Assembly (NCBI GenBank): GCA_963708795.1
Contig: CAVPUH010000005.1
Coordinates: 162,868-226,867 of the forward strand
Direction of reading: 5' to 3'
Origin: DAIQRJ01 sp963708795
GTDB lineage: Bacteria > Actinomycetota > Actinomycetes > Propionibacteriales > DAIQRJ01
Length of the DNA: 64,000 nucleotides
The notes beneath the pieces are model-generated. The model was given only the letters and a program-made list of their open reading frames with translations. It had not been told where the DNA came from and searched no databases. Numbering within the stretch: the first letter of the stretch is position 1; every line of letters begins with the position of its first letter. Positions 26,811 through 35,023 of this stretch are shown here, one piece after another. Position numbers and translations under genes: made by a program.

Positions 26811-27914
26811 TCAGGCGCGGAGCACCGCCACCGAACGCTCGGCCTCGGGCTCGACGAAGGCCTGCGCCGCGATGGTCTCGGCCTCGATCTCCTCGATCGC
26901 GTCGTCGGCGAGCGATGCCAGGAGTTGGACGCTCCAGCGCACTCGCCGCCCGGTCCGGGTCTGCGTCCAGACCGCCGCCACCGTCCCGTCGTGGAGGACG
27001 GTGCCGTGGACGGGCGCGGTCACGTTCGTGAGAGCGGCGTCGACCCCGGCGCGGTGGAAGCGCGAGCGGTCGGCATGGGAGAGCAGGACGTTGTCGTATT
27101 CGGGCAGGACGCGGACCGGGGCCGGGACGTCCTCGCCCGGACGTGGGCCGTCCGGCACGTCCAGGAGTTCACGACCGTCGACGTCGCGGACGGCGATCAG
27201 GTGGTCGCGCACGCGCTCGACCCAGGCCCGCATGCCGGTGAGCCGCGACCATGACGCGAGATCGGCGACCGTCGCGGGGCCGAAGGCGGCGAAGTACCTG
27301 AGCACGAGCTCATCGGCGGACGGCTGCCGTTCGACGGGTCGACCGATCCAAGACTCCGCGTGCGCCACCCGGACCGCACCGCTTCGCTGCCACAGTCCCC
27401 TCGGCGGGACCTGGACGAGCGGGAGCAGGCATCGGCAGGCATAGGCCAGTGCCGCGTCGGGCGACCCCGGGAACCGCTGCGCGATGGCGTGGCGGAGCTC
27501 GGAGGTCGTGAGCTGCTCTCGAGCCAGGAGATCGGCGGCGAAGGCGAGCGGTTCGGTCGTGTCGACGTTCAGTAACTGGGGCGCGAACTCGCTGTGCCTC
27601 GCGATCTCGCGGTCCATCACCGGCTGGGTCAACGGCCGCAGCCGGAGGGCGTCGTCGGCGGTGACGAGGTGGATCGTGCCGCGCATGACGACGATCCGTA
27701 CGCACTCGTGTCGCTCGATCCCGCGCGAGAGCGGCATCGGGTCGAAGGCGACGAGGCGGGACCACAGGGCCAGGTACGGGTTCTGCGGGATCTGTGCCTG
27801 GAGCCCGACGAGATGAGCGACCGCATCGGACGGCGCGATCTCCGCACGCTCGAGCAGCAGCTGACGGGCCAGGGTGGCCCGGTTCAGCGCCCGCGCGCTC
27901 ATCACGATCGTCAT
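26811..27914 (-). CDS. Winged-helix DNA-binding domain-containing protein (AlkX/HTH_42 family)
   Basis: The family begins at ATG 27914 (or 27902, MSARALNRATLARQLLL). The 367-residue protein has the HTH_42 pattern: LVGLQAQIPQNPYLALWSRL, RIVVMRGTIHLVTADDALRLRPL, FGPATVADLASWSRLTGM, LLPEYDNVLLSHADR-like and RRVRWSVQLLASL. Relatives include proteins with DNA-glycosylase activity on alkylated or crosslinked bases (the YcaQ/AlkX group), where a QxQ or QxD motif contributes. GLQAQ is present here. A DNA-repair role is therefore plausible but not proven for this subgroup. It is divergent from the nuclease gene at 28054. Confidence 0.8.
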   Translation of the reverse strand: MTIVMSARALNRATLARQLLLERAEIAPSDAVAHLVGLQAQIPQNPYLALWSRLVAFDPMPLSRGIERHECVRIVVMRGTIHLVTADDALRLRPLTQPVMDREIARHSEFAPQLLNVDTTEPLAFAADLLAREQLTTSELRHAIAQRFPGSPDAALAYACRCLLPLVQVPPRGLWQRSGAVRVAHAESWIGRPVERQPSADELVLRYFAAFGPATVADLASWSRLTGMRAWVERVRDHLIAVRDVDGRELLDVPDGPRPGEDVPAPVRVLPEYDNVLLSHADRSRFHRAGVDAALTNVTAPVHGTVLHDGTVAAVWTQTRTGRRVRWSVQLLASLADDAIEEIEAETIAAQAFVEPEAERSVAVLRA

Positions 27915-28053
27915 CGGCCCGGCCCCTGAGCTCGGCGGTGAGCGGACTCGATCCACCCTAGTGGCGACGACCTCCGCGCGGCCGGACGGAGTCGCTGCGA
28001 AGATGGGCAGCAGATGATGCGACTGCACGGTTCGTGGACGGGGGTGAGCGACA

Positions 28054-28995
28054 GTGAAGGTGCCGGTGCCCGCCGACCTCGCTCTGGCTCCGTCGATCTC
28101 CCCGACCAGTGCGAGCACGTGGCGCCAGTGCGAGCTGAAGTACACGATGACCTACGTTCTCGGTTGGCAGGAGGCGGGCACGATCCCGCAGCTCGTCGGC
28201 AATACGGCGCACCGGGCGATCGAGCTGCTCTACGGGCTCGCCCCCTCCGAGCGCACGCGAGCGCGCGCGTCTGCCCTCCTCGCCGAGGTCGAACCCGAGG
28301 AGGCCGACAGCGGTGGGTTCACGGAGGTGCTGACCCGCCAACCAGGCCTGGCCGAGCAGGTGCACGCGACCTGTGAAGACTCGTTGGACGGCCTGTTCGC
28401 GCTCGAGGATCCGGCCACCGTCACGGTGGGGTCGGACGGACTCGAGGTATGGGTGGCCGCCACGCTGTACGACGCGCCCGTGCGCGGGCGGATCGATAGG
28501 TTGTACGACGCTTCCGGCGCCTACGTCGTCGCCGACTACAAGACCGGCAAGGTGCCCAAGCCGGCTTACACGCAGAAAGCGTTCTTCGGGCTGTGGACGT
28601 ACGCCGCCGCACTCGCGGCATCCGATCCGGATCGGCTCCTGCCCGATCGGATCGAGCTCCTCTACCTGGTCGGTCGGGTCCGGCTCGCCCGACCAGTGCT
28701 GCGGGATGTCGCGCTCGAGCATGCGCGGGAGCTCGCGAGGATCTGGCGGCAGATCGGGGAGATCCCGAAACGCGGGTCGGTCACCCCCACCACGGGACCG
28801 CTGTGTCACTGGTGCGCGTTCGAGTCTGCGTGTCCAGCCCGATCACGCAGTCGACTGCCGGCGATCGGATCGCCCGATCACGATGCCCTGCTCACCGATC
28901 TCGGCCTCCGACGTCGAGATCGACGCGCGGTCGCCGATCACCTGGAACGAGCCGCGACGCCCGCCGACGACGCGGTCGGCGGCGATGCAGGATGA
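28054..28995 (+). CDS. RecB/Cas4-like PD-(D/E)XK nuclease with Fe-S cysteines
   Basis: The 313-residue protein (GTG start) is a PDDEXK_1 family nuclease. The catalytic set is visible: His53 in GNTAHR, Asp148 in RGRIDRL, and Asp161-x-Lys163 in VADYKTGK, followed by a Gln/Tyr helix (AFFGLWTYAAAL). Cys26 (STWRQCELKY) with Cys251, Cys254 and Cys260 (CHWCAFESAC) reproduces the C...CxxCx5C iron-sulfur staple of AddB and Cas4. It should cut single strands or DNA ends, possibly with a helicase. Its stop overlaps the start of the next nuclease gene (ATGA), implying coupled synthesis. No helicase is fused or adjacent. A HerA-type ATPase follows 4 kb downstream. Confidence 0.85.
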   Translation: MKVPVPADLALAPSISPTSASTWRQCELKYTMTYVLGWQEAGTIPQLVGNTAHRAIELLYGLAPSERTRARASALLAEVEPEEADSGGFTEVLTRQPGLAEQVHATCEDSLDGLFALEDPATVTVGSDGLEVWVAATLYDAPVRGRIDRLYDASGAYVVADYKTGKVPKPAYTQKAFFGLWTYAAALAASDPDRLLPDRIELLYLVGRVRLARPVLRDVALEHARELARIWRQIGEIPKRGSVTPTTGPLCHWCAFESACPARSRSRLPAIGSPDHDALLTDLGLRRRDRRAVADHLERAATPADDAVGGDAG

Positions 28996-30656
28996 CCGGG
29001 TTCGTTCCACCGGCCTGGACCTTGGGCAACGGAGCGTCGTTCCGGATCTCGGCCAGTGCCGTGGCCGGGCGCGGCAATCGGTTCGGCTGCCCGGCCAAGG
29101 TGTCGTTGGGTGCGCGCAACGCCGTGTCCAGCCTGCAGCCGAATGATCCCGGCCGCTGGCGCCGGCAGTGGGACGACGCATCCACCATGCACTTCGCCAT
29201 CCGTGACGCGCACACGGATCTGGCGAGCGGAGTGTCGATCAACGACGCGACCCGGCGGGTGCGGAAGGTCACGGTGGCGCAACGCCGCTTCCTCGTCCAC
29301 GCCCTGCATCACCTGGCCACGTTGAACGACACGGCGAGCGACGCCGCCGGGGTCACGATGAGCCTCGGTCCCGACATCGACTACTCGGGACCGTGGGGCG
29401 CGATCACCGTGTTCGGCGCCCACCTGGTCAGCGACGACGGCGCGGTGCGTGAGCTCGTGCGATTGCGCATCAAGGGCGTGCGTGCGCTGACAGATCCCGA
29501 GGTCGAGGAATTCGTCGTCGTGGCTGGATGGGTGCTGGCCAAAGGCGTCCATCCGCGATTCGCGACGACCGAGCCCGATCGCGTCCGGATCAGCGAGTTC
29601 AGTCTCGACAGCGGCGATTACCGAGTCCTGATGGACGTGGAGCGGCGTGAGGCGGAGCGCCGTTATCTGGCTGCCGGCCGTCCCGTGCAATCGGCCTTGG
29701 ACGATCAGACCCTGAACCCTGGGTCGGGATGCGCCGATTGTGCGTTTCTCAACGTCTGCCCGGCGGTGCCCAACGTGCGTGGAGTGCTCGGCCTGCCGGG
29801 GAGATCGGTGGCCACCCGCGCGTTGACCGCGACCGACCTCGCGTCCTACGACCGTTGCCCCACGGCATTCCACGTCCTGCGGCGCGATCACCTTCCCGCC
29901 AGCCCGCCCGAGGAGGCCGACGGGTACGGCCTGACGGCGCGGACACGCGGGATCAGCGTTCACGCGTGGCTCTCCTGGGCGCACAGCCGAGAGTCGCGGG
30001 AGACCTGTACCTCCGAGGATCTGCCGGATCCGTCGGTCGATGCCGCCGCCGCGCGGATCGCCGCGGAGAGGGCGGGACTCGGCTACGAGGAGTACTGCGC
30101 GGCCTTTCCCTATCTCCAGGGACATCCGGAGTCGTGCCTGCTCGGCTACGCGGGACTCGACGGGTGGCGTACCGAACCGGTCCACGTCGTCTACGACGCG
30201 GACGCCGACATCGTCGTCGTGACGAGTCCCGACCTCACCTGCCGCATCGACCGCGACGCTGCGCTCTGGCGGGAGACGAAGACCTCGACCGTGCTACCGC
30301 CCGACGTCGAGTCGGCGATCGTGCGGTACCCGGCGTTCGCTCTCGACGTCGCGATGCTGGCGGCGGGGGTCGACGGCACCTCCCCGTCCGGTTCGGTCGA
30401 ACTGGAGGTGTTGACGCCGACGCAGGGTGCGGTGTTCTACGTGCCGCTGGCCGACGGCACCCTCGTGTCACTCGCACAGAAGGTGGTCGCGCGCATCGGG
30501 CACGCGTTCAGCCAGGACACCGTGTTCGGTCCGCGACCTTCGGCCCTGTGTCATTCGTGCGACGCGTTCGGCTGGTGCCTGCCGAAGGACGTTCCCGATT
30601 CCCTGCCTGCCACCGTCGACGACCACGAATTCATCGGCCTCGCCGATCCGTTCTGA
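28992..30656 (+). CDS. Protein with two Cas4/AddB-like Fe-S PD-(D/E)XK modules
   Basis: ATG 28992 overlaps the previous stop. The 554-residue product reads as two successive nuclease-like modules. Module 1 (about 15-260) opens with Cys33 (RFGCPAKVSLGARN) and closes with Cys247, Cys250, Cys256 (CADCAFLNVCP), but its active-site strand (ELVRLRIKGVR) lacks the acidic residues. Module 2 (about 275-554) opens with Cys289 (SYDRCPTAFHVLRR), has His324, Asp420 (CRIDRD), Glu428-x-Lys430 (WRETKTS) and closes with Cys520, Cys523, Cys529 (CHSCDAFGWC). So one module looks catalytically dead and the other active, each with a four-cysteine cluster. I know of no named family for this arrangement, and the function is inferred only from motifs. 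Confidence 0.75.
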   Translation: MTGFVPPAWTLGNGASFRISASAVAGRGNRFGCPAKVSLGARNAVSSLQPNDPGRWRRQWDDASTMHFAIRDAHTDLASGVSINDATRRVRKVTVAQRRFLVHALHHLATLNDTASDAAGVTMSLGPDIDYSGPWGAITVFGAHLVSDDGAVRELVRLRIKGVRALTDPEVEEFVVVAGWVLAKGVHPRFATTEPDRVRISEFSLDSGDYRVLMDVERREAERRYLAAGRPVQSALDDQTLNPGSGCADCAFLNVCPAVPNVRGVLGLPGRSVATRALTATDLASYDRCPTAFHVLRRDHLPASPPEEADGYGLTARTRGISVHAWLSWAHSRESRETCTSEDLPDPSVDAAAARIAAERAGLGYEEYCAAFPYLQGHPESCLLGYAGLDGWRTEPVHVVYDADADIVVVTSPDLTCRIDRDAALWRETKTSTVLPPDVESAIVRYPAFALDVAMLAAGVDGTSPSGSVELEVLTPTQGAVFYVPLADGTLVSLAQKVVARIGHAFSQDTVFGPRPSALCHSCDAFGWCLPKDVPDSLPATVDDHEFIGLADPF

Positions 30657-30728
30657 CCCGGCCCGGCTCCGGCCGCGTTCTGCTCCGCTCCGTGCGGGTC
30701 GGGTGGTGTCGGCCGAGCTGGGGCTGGG

Positions 30729-31078
30729 ACAGTGGCGCCGTGCAGATTGCAGCGGTGGGGTGGCTCCGTCAGTGTCGGCTTGTACACGTTCATGGTGCCG
30801 ATGGTCGTCTACGCCCGCTCGGTGGATCCAGGACCCTGTCGGTGAGCACCACGGCGACGGTGGCGGCGCTCACGGTCTCGTCGCTCGTCGATGCCGGCGT
30901 GGCCGTCGATGCGGACGGGTCGGCCGGAGCGATCGCCGCGCTGCCGATCCTGGTCGGACTGATCCTGCTGATCCCCCGACTGCTGCGACTCGGCTCGATC
31001 ATCGAGAGCATCTCCGACGCTACGCTGACCGGTCTCAAGGTCGGGGCAGGGCTGACCGTGGCTGCCGGCCCGCCCAGT
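30729..31078 (+). pseudogene. Remnant of a SulP anion transporter (N-terminal part)
   Basis: Two frames together give GVASVSVGLYTFMVPMVVYA, then GGSRTLSVSTTATVAALTVSS and a hydrophobic stretch ALPILVGLILLIPRLLRLG with SDATLTGLKVGAGLTVA. This is the first third of the SulP fold (GLYxxxxPxxVYAxFGxSRxLSV). One base is missing near 30817 and the remaining two thirds of the gene and its STAS domain are absent. The next gene's start follows directly. It is unlike the two intact SulP genes at 57 and 60 kb and marks a deletion or rearrangement scar inside the nuclease/HerA region. Confidence 0.65.
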
Positions 31079-31104
31079 CGACGCCCCGACCGCAGAGGAA
31101 CCCC

Positions 31105-32526
31105 GTGAGCAGTGACGTGATCGGCGCGACGATCGACGGCGGACTCGCCGACTGGCAGATCGTGCAACAGGACGATCGAGGCGTGGGATCGGTAGCCGTG
31201 CAAGGACGCTGGGGCTCGGCCGACCCGGTGGCCGGCGAGGCACCCGGCGTCGTCCAGGTGCGGGTGGTGTACGAGACGACCGGCACGCCGGTGTCGAGTT
31301 CACTCGACTGGACCGTCGCGTCGACCAGTGCAGACGGGACCTGGCGGGCGAGCCTGGAGATCCCTGCCGGCGGGCTCTACCGGCTCGAGACCCGTTACAG
31401 CGCAGCCGACCAGGAAGCAGCGGAGTGGTCGACGCGTGGCGACATGAGGCACTTCGTCGGCGTCGGCGACCTGTGGGTCATCGCCGGCCAGAGCAACTCG
31501 GCGGGTTACGGTCGCGGTGCCGTGGACGACGCACCCGTCCTCGGCGTCCATGTGCTGCGCAACAGCGAGCAGTGGGCGTTGGCGGCGCACCCCCTGAACG
31601 AGTCGACCGACTCGGCGCACCCGGTCAACCGCGAGGGCGGCAACCCCGGCCATTCGCCGTATCTGCAGGTGGGGCGGCGGCTGCAGGCGACGCTCGGGCA
31701 TCCGATCGGCCTCATCCAGACGGCGCTCGGAGGGTCTCCGTTGTCGGCGTGGAATCCCACCGAGTCGAGCGCCGACACCGCGGTGCTCTTCGAGAACATG
31801 ACGCACTGCGTCCAGTTGGCGGGGGGCCGGGTCCGCGGGATCTTCTGGTACCAGGGCGAGAGCGACGCCAACGCCGACGACGCGCCTACCTACGCCGATC
31901 GATTCGCCTCAGCGGTGGCGGCGTGGCGGACCGCACTCGGCGACCCCGCGCTGCCGATCGTCACCGTTCAGCTCAACCGGGTCGTCGACCAGCCGGGCGT
32001 CGCCGACGATCTCGGCTGGTCGATCGTCCGCGAGGCCCAACGGCAGATCGCGCATGCCGATGATCGCGTGTTCGTCGTGCCCGCCCTCGACCTGCCACTG
32101 AGCGATCCCATCCACACCAGCGCCGCCGGGAACATGATGCTGGCCGAGCGCCTGGCGGCCGCCGCACTCGGTGGCGTCGCCGGGCGAGGCATCGCTTATC
32201 GGGCACCGGACATCTCGAGCGCCGAACACACGGCCGAGCATGCCGTCGTGCTCCGTTTCGCCGACGTCACCAGCCGGCTCGCCCAACTCGACCTGTCAGC
32301 GGCACCGTTTCGCATCGACGACGTCGAGGGCGACGTGCCGATCGTCGAGGTCGGCTATCCCGACGATGACGTCGTCGTGCTGACACTCGGTCGCTCGCTC
32401 GCAGGTTCGGCGGTGGTGAGCGGCGGTGGCGGTGCGGCGCCGGCGCCGGTTCCGATCGATGTCGAGCGGGCCGTGCCGATGCTCGGATTCCACGCGGTCG
32501 CGATCACCGAGGGCCGCTCTCTCTAG
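31105..32526 (+). CDS. Sialate O-acetylesterase-type carbohydrate esterase (SASA/SGNH)
   Basis: The GTG at 31105 gives 473 residues with no export signal. Residues about 45-110 form a beta-sandwich-like region. The esterase core then begins with WVIAGQSNSAGYGRG (nucleophile Ser130), continues with GLIQTALGGSPLSAWNP and IFWYQGESDAN (oxyanion and Glu region), and ends with the catalytic pair in LSDPIHTSAAG. This is the SASA (PF03629) family, which removes acetyl groups from sialic acid or plant polysaccharides. C-terminal 100 residues are beta-rich. With no signal peptide the substrate may be intracellular, or export may rely on an unrecognised start. Confidence 0.8.
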   Translation: MSSDVIGATIDGGLADWQIVQQDDRGVGSVAVQGRWGSADPVAGEAPGVVQVRVVYETTGTPVSSSLDWTVASTSADGTWRASLEIPAGGLYRLETRYSAADQEAAEWSTRGDMRHFVGVGDLWVIAGQSNSAGYGRGAVDDAPVLGVHVLRNSEQWALAAHPLNESTDSAHPVNREGGNPGHSPYLQVGRRLQATLGHPIGLIQTALGGSPLSAWNPTESSADTAVLFENMTHCVQLAGGRVRGIFWYQGESDANADDAPTYADRFASAVAAWRTALGDPALPIVTVQLNRVVDQPGVADDLGWSIVREAQRQIAHADDRVFVVPALDLPLSDPIHTSAAGNMMLAERLAAAALGGVAGRGIAYRAPDISSAEHTAEHAVVLRFADVTSRLAQLDLSAAPFRIDDVEGDVPIVEVGYPDDDVVVLTLGRSLAGSAVVSGGGGAAPAPVPIDVERAVPMLGFHAVAITEGRSL

Positions 32527-32573
32527 CGGTCGCCGGCCCCCGCGGTGTCGGCGCGGTCTGGGATGATCCGGGC

Positions 32574-32912
32574 ATGGCTGCAGAATCGCGGATGGTCTCA
32601 CTGGGCTTCGGCAAGTACGCCAGGTCTGATCGGATCTACGCTCTCGAGCCGCTTCGTGGTGACGACCGCGGTGAAGGCCGTCGAACGCTCGTCTGGGTCG
32701 AGGGCATCACGAACCCGGTCGTCGCGTCCCGCACCGAGCGGACGATCCTGCGCGCCATGGGCCAGGAGGTCGCAGCGGACGCGCCGCTCGTCGAAGAGGC
32801 GCTCGACCTCGCCGCCCGACTTGCCGCGGCCGCGGACGAGGGCCGCGTCGATCTGAGCGACCTCGGACGACGAGCCAGGCGGCTGCTGGCTGCGACGACA
32901 GTCGCGGAGTAG
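32574..32912 (+). CDS. Small protein resembling RemA/DUF370
   Basis: The 112-residue product contains MVSLGFGKYARSDRIYALEPL, GRRTLVWVEGITNPVVASRT and ERTILRAMG. The order GFGxxxxxxRI, (G)RRTxxV, xxSxxxxxxxL matches RemA, a small DNA-binding regulator, but the middle is longer and the C-terminal 40 residues (Ala-rich helix) are extra. I regard this as a distant resemblance seen by eye. The gene lies 74 bases before the HerA-type ATPase on the same strand and is probably cotranscribed with it. Its function is unknown. Confidence 0.5.
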   Translation: MAAESRMVSLGFGKYARSDRIYALEPLRGDDRGEGRRTLVWVEGITNPVVASRTERTILRAMGQEVAADAPLVEEALDLAARLAAAADEGRVDLSDLGRRARRLLAATTVAE

Positions 32913-32986
32913 CACTGCGGCAAGAAGCGCCGGATTCGGCTCGTCGGACGCGCACTCCCGGGCCGTCTTCGCTCCTATCATCGGGC

Positions 32987-34402
32987 ATGACCACAGAGCT
33001 GGAGCGCAGCGCGCTCGACGAGCGTGCCTCATCGTCTGACGGACGGACCTTCGAGTTCACCGCCTCGCCGCACCGGTCCTTTCTCACCGGCTCGTTCGTC
33101 GTCCTCACCGATCCCGAACCCGCGCGCTACCTCGGTCAGATCGAACGCTTCGACGTCGACGAGAGCGCCCGGCTGGTCGCCGTCGGCAGGGTGCTCGGCG
33201 CGGTCCAGGCAGACGGTGTTCTCGACGGACGTGGCAGCCGCGCATTCGCCTACGCCACTGTCGCTCCGGCTGACGACGCGGTGATCAACGCGCTGAACAC
33301 GGCGACCTCCGCGACTCTGGACGTCGGCTCACTCCTGCTCTCACCCGGCGTTCCCGGACGCCTCATCGCCAGCCGGTTCAACCGGCACACGTTCTGGTGC
33401 GGGCAGAGCGGATCCGGCAAGACGTATGCGCTGGGTGTGCTGTTGGAGGAGCTCCTCATCCACACCGCGCTGCCCATGGTCGTGTTCGACCCCAACGGCG
33501 ACTTCGTGAAGTTGACGGAACTGCGGGAGGGCGTCGAGCCCGAACAGGTGGCCGAGCTCCAGAAGCGGGACGTCCGCATCCTGCGCCCCGGACGTGGCGA
33601 CGGGGACGGCAATCGCCTGTGCGTGCAGTTCACGGAACTGTCGCTCCCGTCGAAGGCGGCGCTGCTCCGCCTCGACCCGCTGATCGACCGCGCCGAGTAC
33701 AACACCCTGCTCCACATCGAGGATCTGCTGCGCACGAGCCAGCCGACGGAGTTCCTGCCCCGGCTTCGGCAGTCGGCCGACCCGAGCTTCAACGCGCTGG
33801 CCCTACGGATCGAGAACCTCGACATCCTGAGCTGGGAGGTGTGGGCGCTCGGACGTCGCGCGGTGACCGAGATCGTCGAGACGCGGCCTGCCGCCACCGT
33901 CCTGGATCTCGGCGGGTTCCGCCACACCGAGGAGCCGTTGGTCGTCGCCCTCGCGCTCTTGGACGATCTCTGGGCCCGGCGCGAGGAACGCCGGCCGCTC
34001 CTCCTGGTGATCGACGAGGCGCACAACCTGTGCTCGCCGGACGCCGAGACACCGTTGCAACGGGCGGTGCTCGAGCGCATCATCCAGATCGCGGCCGAGG
34101 GAAGGAAGTTCGGGCTGTGGCTGTTGCTGTCCACCCAGCGACCCTCGAAGGTGCACCAGGGCATCATTTCGCAGTGCGACAACCTGGCCCTCATGCGGAT
34201 GAGCTCGCAGCGCGACCTCGACGAGCTGGGGACCGTGTTCGGATTCGCGCCGCCGGCGCTCCTCGCGCAGTCCCCGCACTTCCGGCAAGGCGAGTCGCTG
34301 TTCGCCGGTGGCTTCGCGCCCGCCCCCAGCACGATCAGCATGCGTCAGCGCTTCACCCAGGAGGGCGGGCGGGACGTCAGCGTGCCGGCGCTGGCCGACT
34401 GA
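32987..34402 (+). CDS. HerA-type hexameric ATPase/DNA translocase (DUF87)
   Basis: The 471-residue protein has an N-terminal beta-barrel (HAS-like, about 20-95) and a FtsK-HerA ATPase: Walker A GQSGSGKTYA (139-148), VVFDPNGDFVKL, Walker B LLLVIDEAHN (Asp343, Glu344), and the sensor LSTQRPSKV with Arg385 as a probable trans-acting arginine. HerA-like motors form hexameric rings that translocate double-stranded DNA and act with partner nucleases such as NurA, SIR2 or PD-(D/E)XK proteins in repair or anti-phage systems. The nuclease candidates here lie upstream at 28.0-30.7 kb on the same strand, separated by a remnant and an esterase. It is convergent with the PNPOx-like gene. Confidence 0.88.
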   Translation: MTTELERSALDERASSSDGRTFEFTASPHRSFLTGSFVVLTDPEPARYLGQIERFDVDESARLVAVGRVLGAVQADGVLDGRGSRAFAYATVAPADDAVINALNTATSATLDVGSLLLSPGVPGRLIASRFNRHTFWCGQSGSGKTYALGVLLEELLIHTALPMVVFDPNGDFVKLTELREGVEPEQVAELQKRDVRILRPGRGDGDGNRLCVQFTELSLPSKAALLRLDPLIDRAEYNTLLHIEDLLRTSQPTEFLPRLRQSADPSFNALALRIENLDILSWEVWALGRRAVTEIVETRPAATVLDLGGFRHTEEPLVVALALLDDLWARREERRPLLLVIDEAHNLCSPDAETPLQRAVLERIIQIAAEGRKFGLWLLLSTQRPSKVHQGIISQCDNLALMRMSSQRDLDELGTVFGFAPPALLAQSPHFRQGESLFAGGFAPAPSTISMRQRFTQEGGRDVSVPALAD

Positions 34403-34438
34403 GCCGCGAGCTGGCCCGGCAGCCGGCCGAGCTACGGC

Positions 34439-34990
34439 TCAGCCCATCCGCTTCGCCAGCGCCGACGGAAATCTCGACTCGAAGTCGAGGAGCCCGGCCC
34501 AGGTCGGCCGAACGGTGACGCGCGCACTCTGTGGCATCAGCGGCGCCGCGTTCGCCAGCCACGCCTCGCCCTGTTCGGCGCCGAAGTACCGTTCCGCGGC
34601 GGCTGCGTATTCGGGGGCCGCGCCCTCCACGACGTCGATCGCCGCCGTCCCTCGGAGCAGGAGCGCCTTGTACGGGAACGTCCCGTCGTCGATGGTGATC
34701 GCCACTGCGGGATGCGCGCGTAACGCGGCCACCTTGGGCGCGTCGGTCGGGCCGGCCATCACGATCGACTCGCCGTCCCAGTGGAACCAGATCGGGATGA
34801 CGCGCGGCGTGCCGTCCGCCCAGGTGTAGGCCAGCCGGGCCGGGATGCGTGAACGCAGAAGTTCCTGGGCCAGCGGTGAATCGAGCAACGCGAGGTCGCC
34901 TTGTGCGGGTGACATGGACATGACGTGCACCGCCTCAGGAACCGGATGGCTCCCCGGCGTCATCGTGATCTCGCCCGGTGCGACTGTCAA
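34439..34990 (-). CDS. Pyridoxamine 5'-phosphate oxidase-family flavoprotein
   Basis: The frame of 183 residues has a PNPOx-like split barrel: IPARLAYTWADGTPRVIPIWFHWDGESIVMAG, KVAALRAHPAVAITIDDGTFPYKALLLRGTA, then EYAAAAERYFG. These small proteins bind FMN, F420, haem or biliverdin, and the fold does not give the substrate. The first 20-30 residues are not family-like, so the real start may be a later ATG (about 34921 or 34915). It is 33 bases downstream of the kinase/M23/lyase fusion and may be cotranscribed with it. Confidence 0.8.
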   Translation of the reverse strand: MTVAPGEITMTPGSHPVPEAVHVMSMSPAQGDLALLDSPLAQELLRSRIPARLAYTWADGTPRVIPIWFHWDGESIVMAGPTDAPKVAALRAHPAVAITIDDGTFPYKALLLRGTAAIDVVEGAAPEYAAAAERYFGAEQGEAWLANAAPLMPQSARVTVRPTWAGLLDFESRFPSALAKRMG

Positions 34991-35023
34991 GGATCGCCGT
35001 GCGCAGGCAGCGATGAGCGCGCG

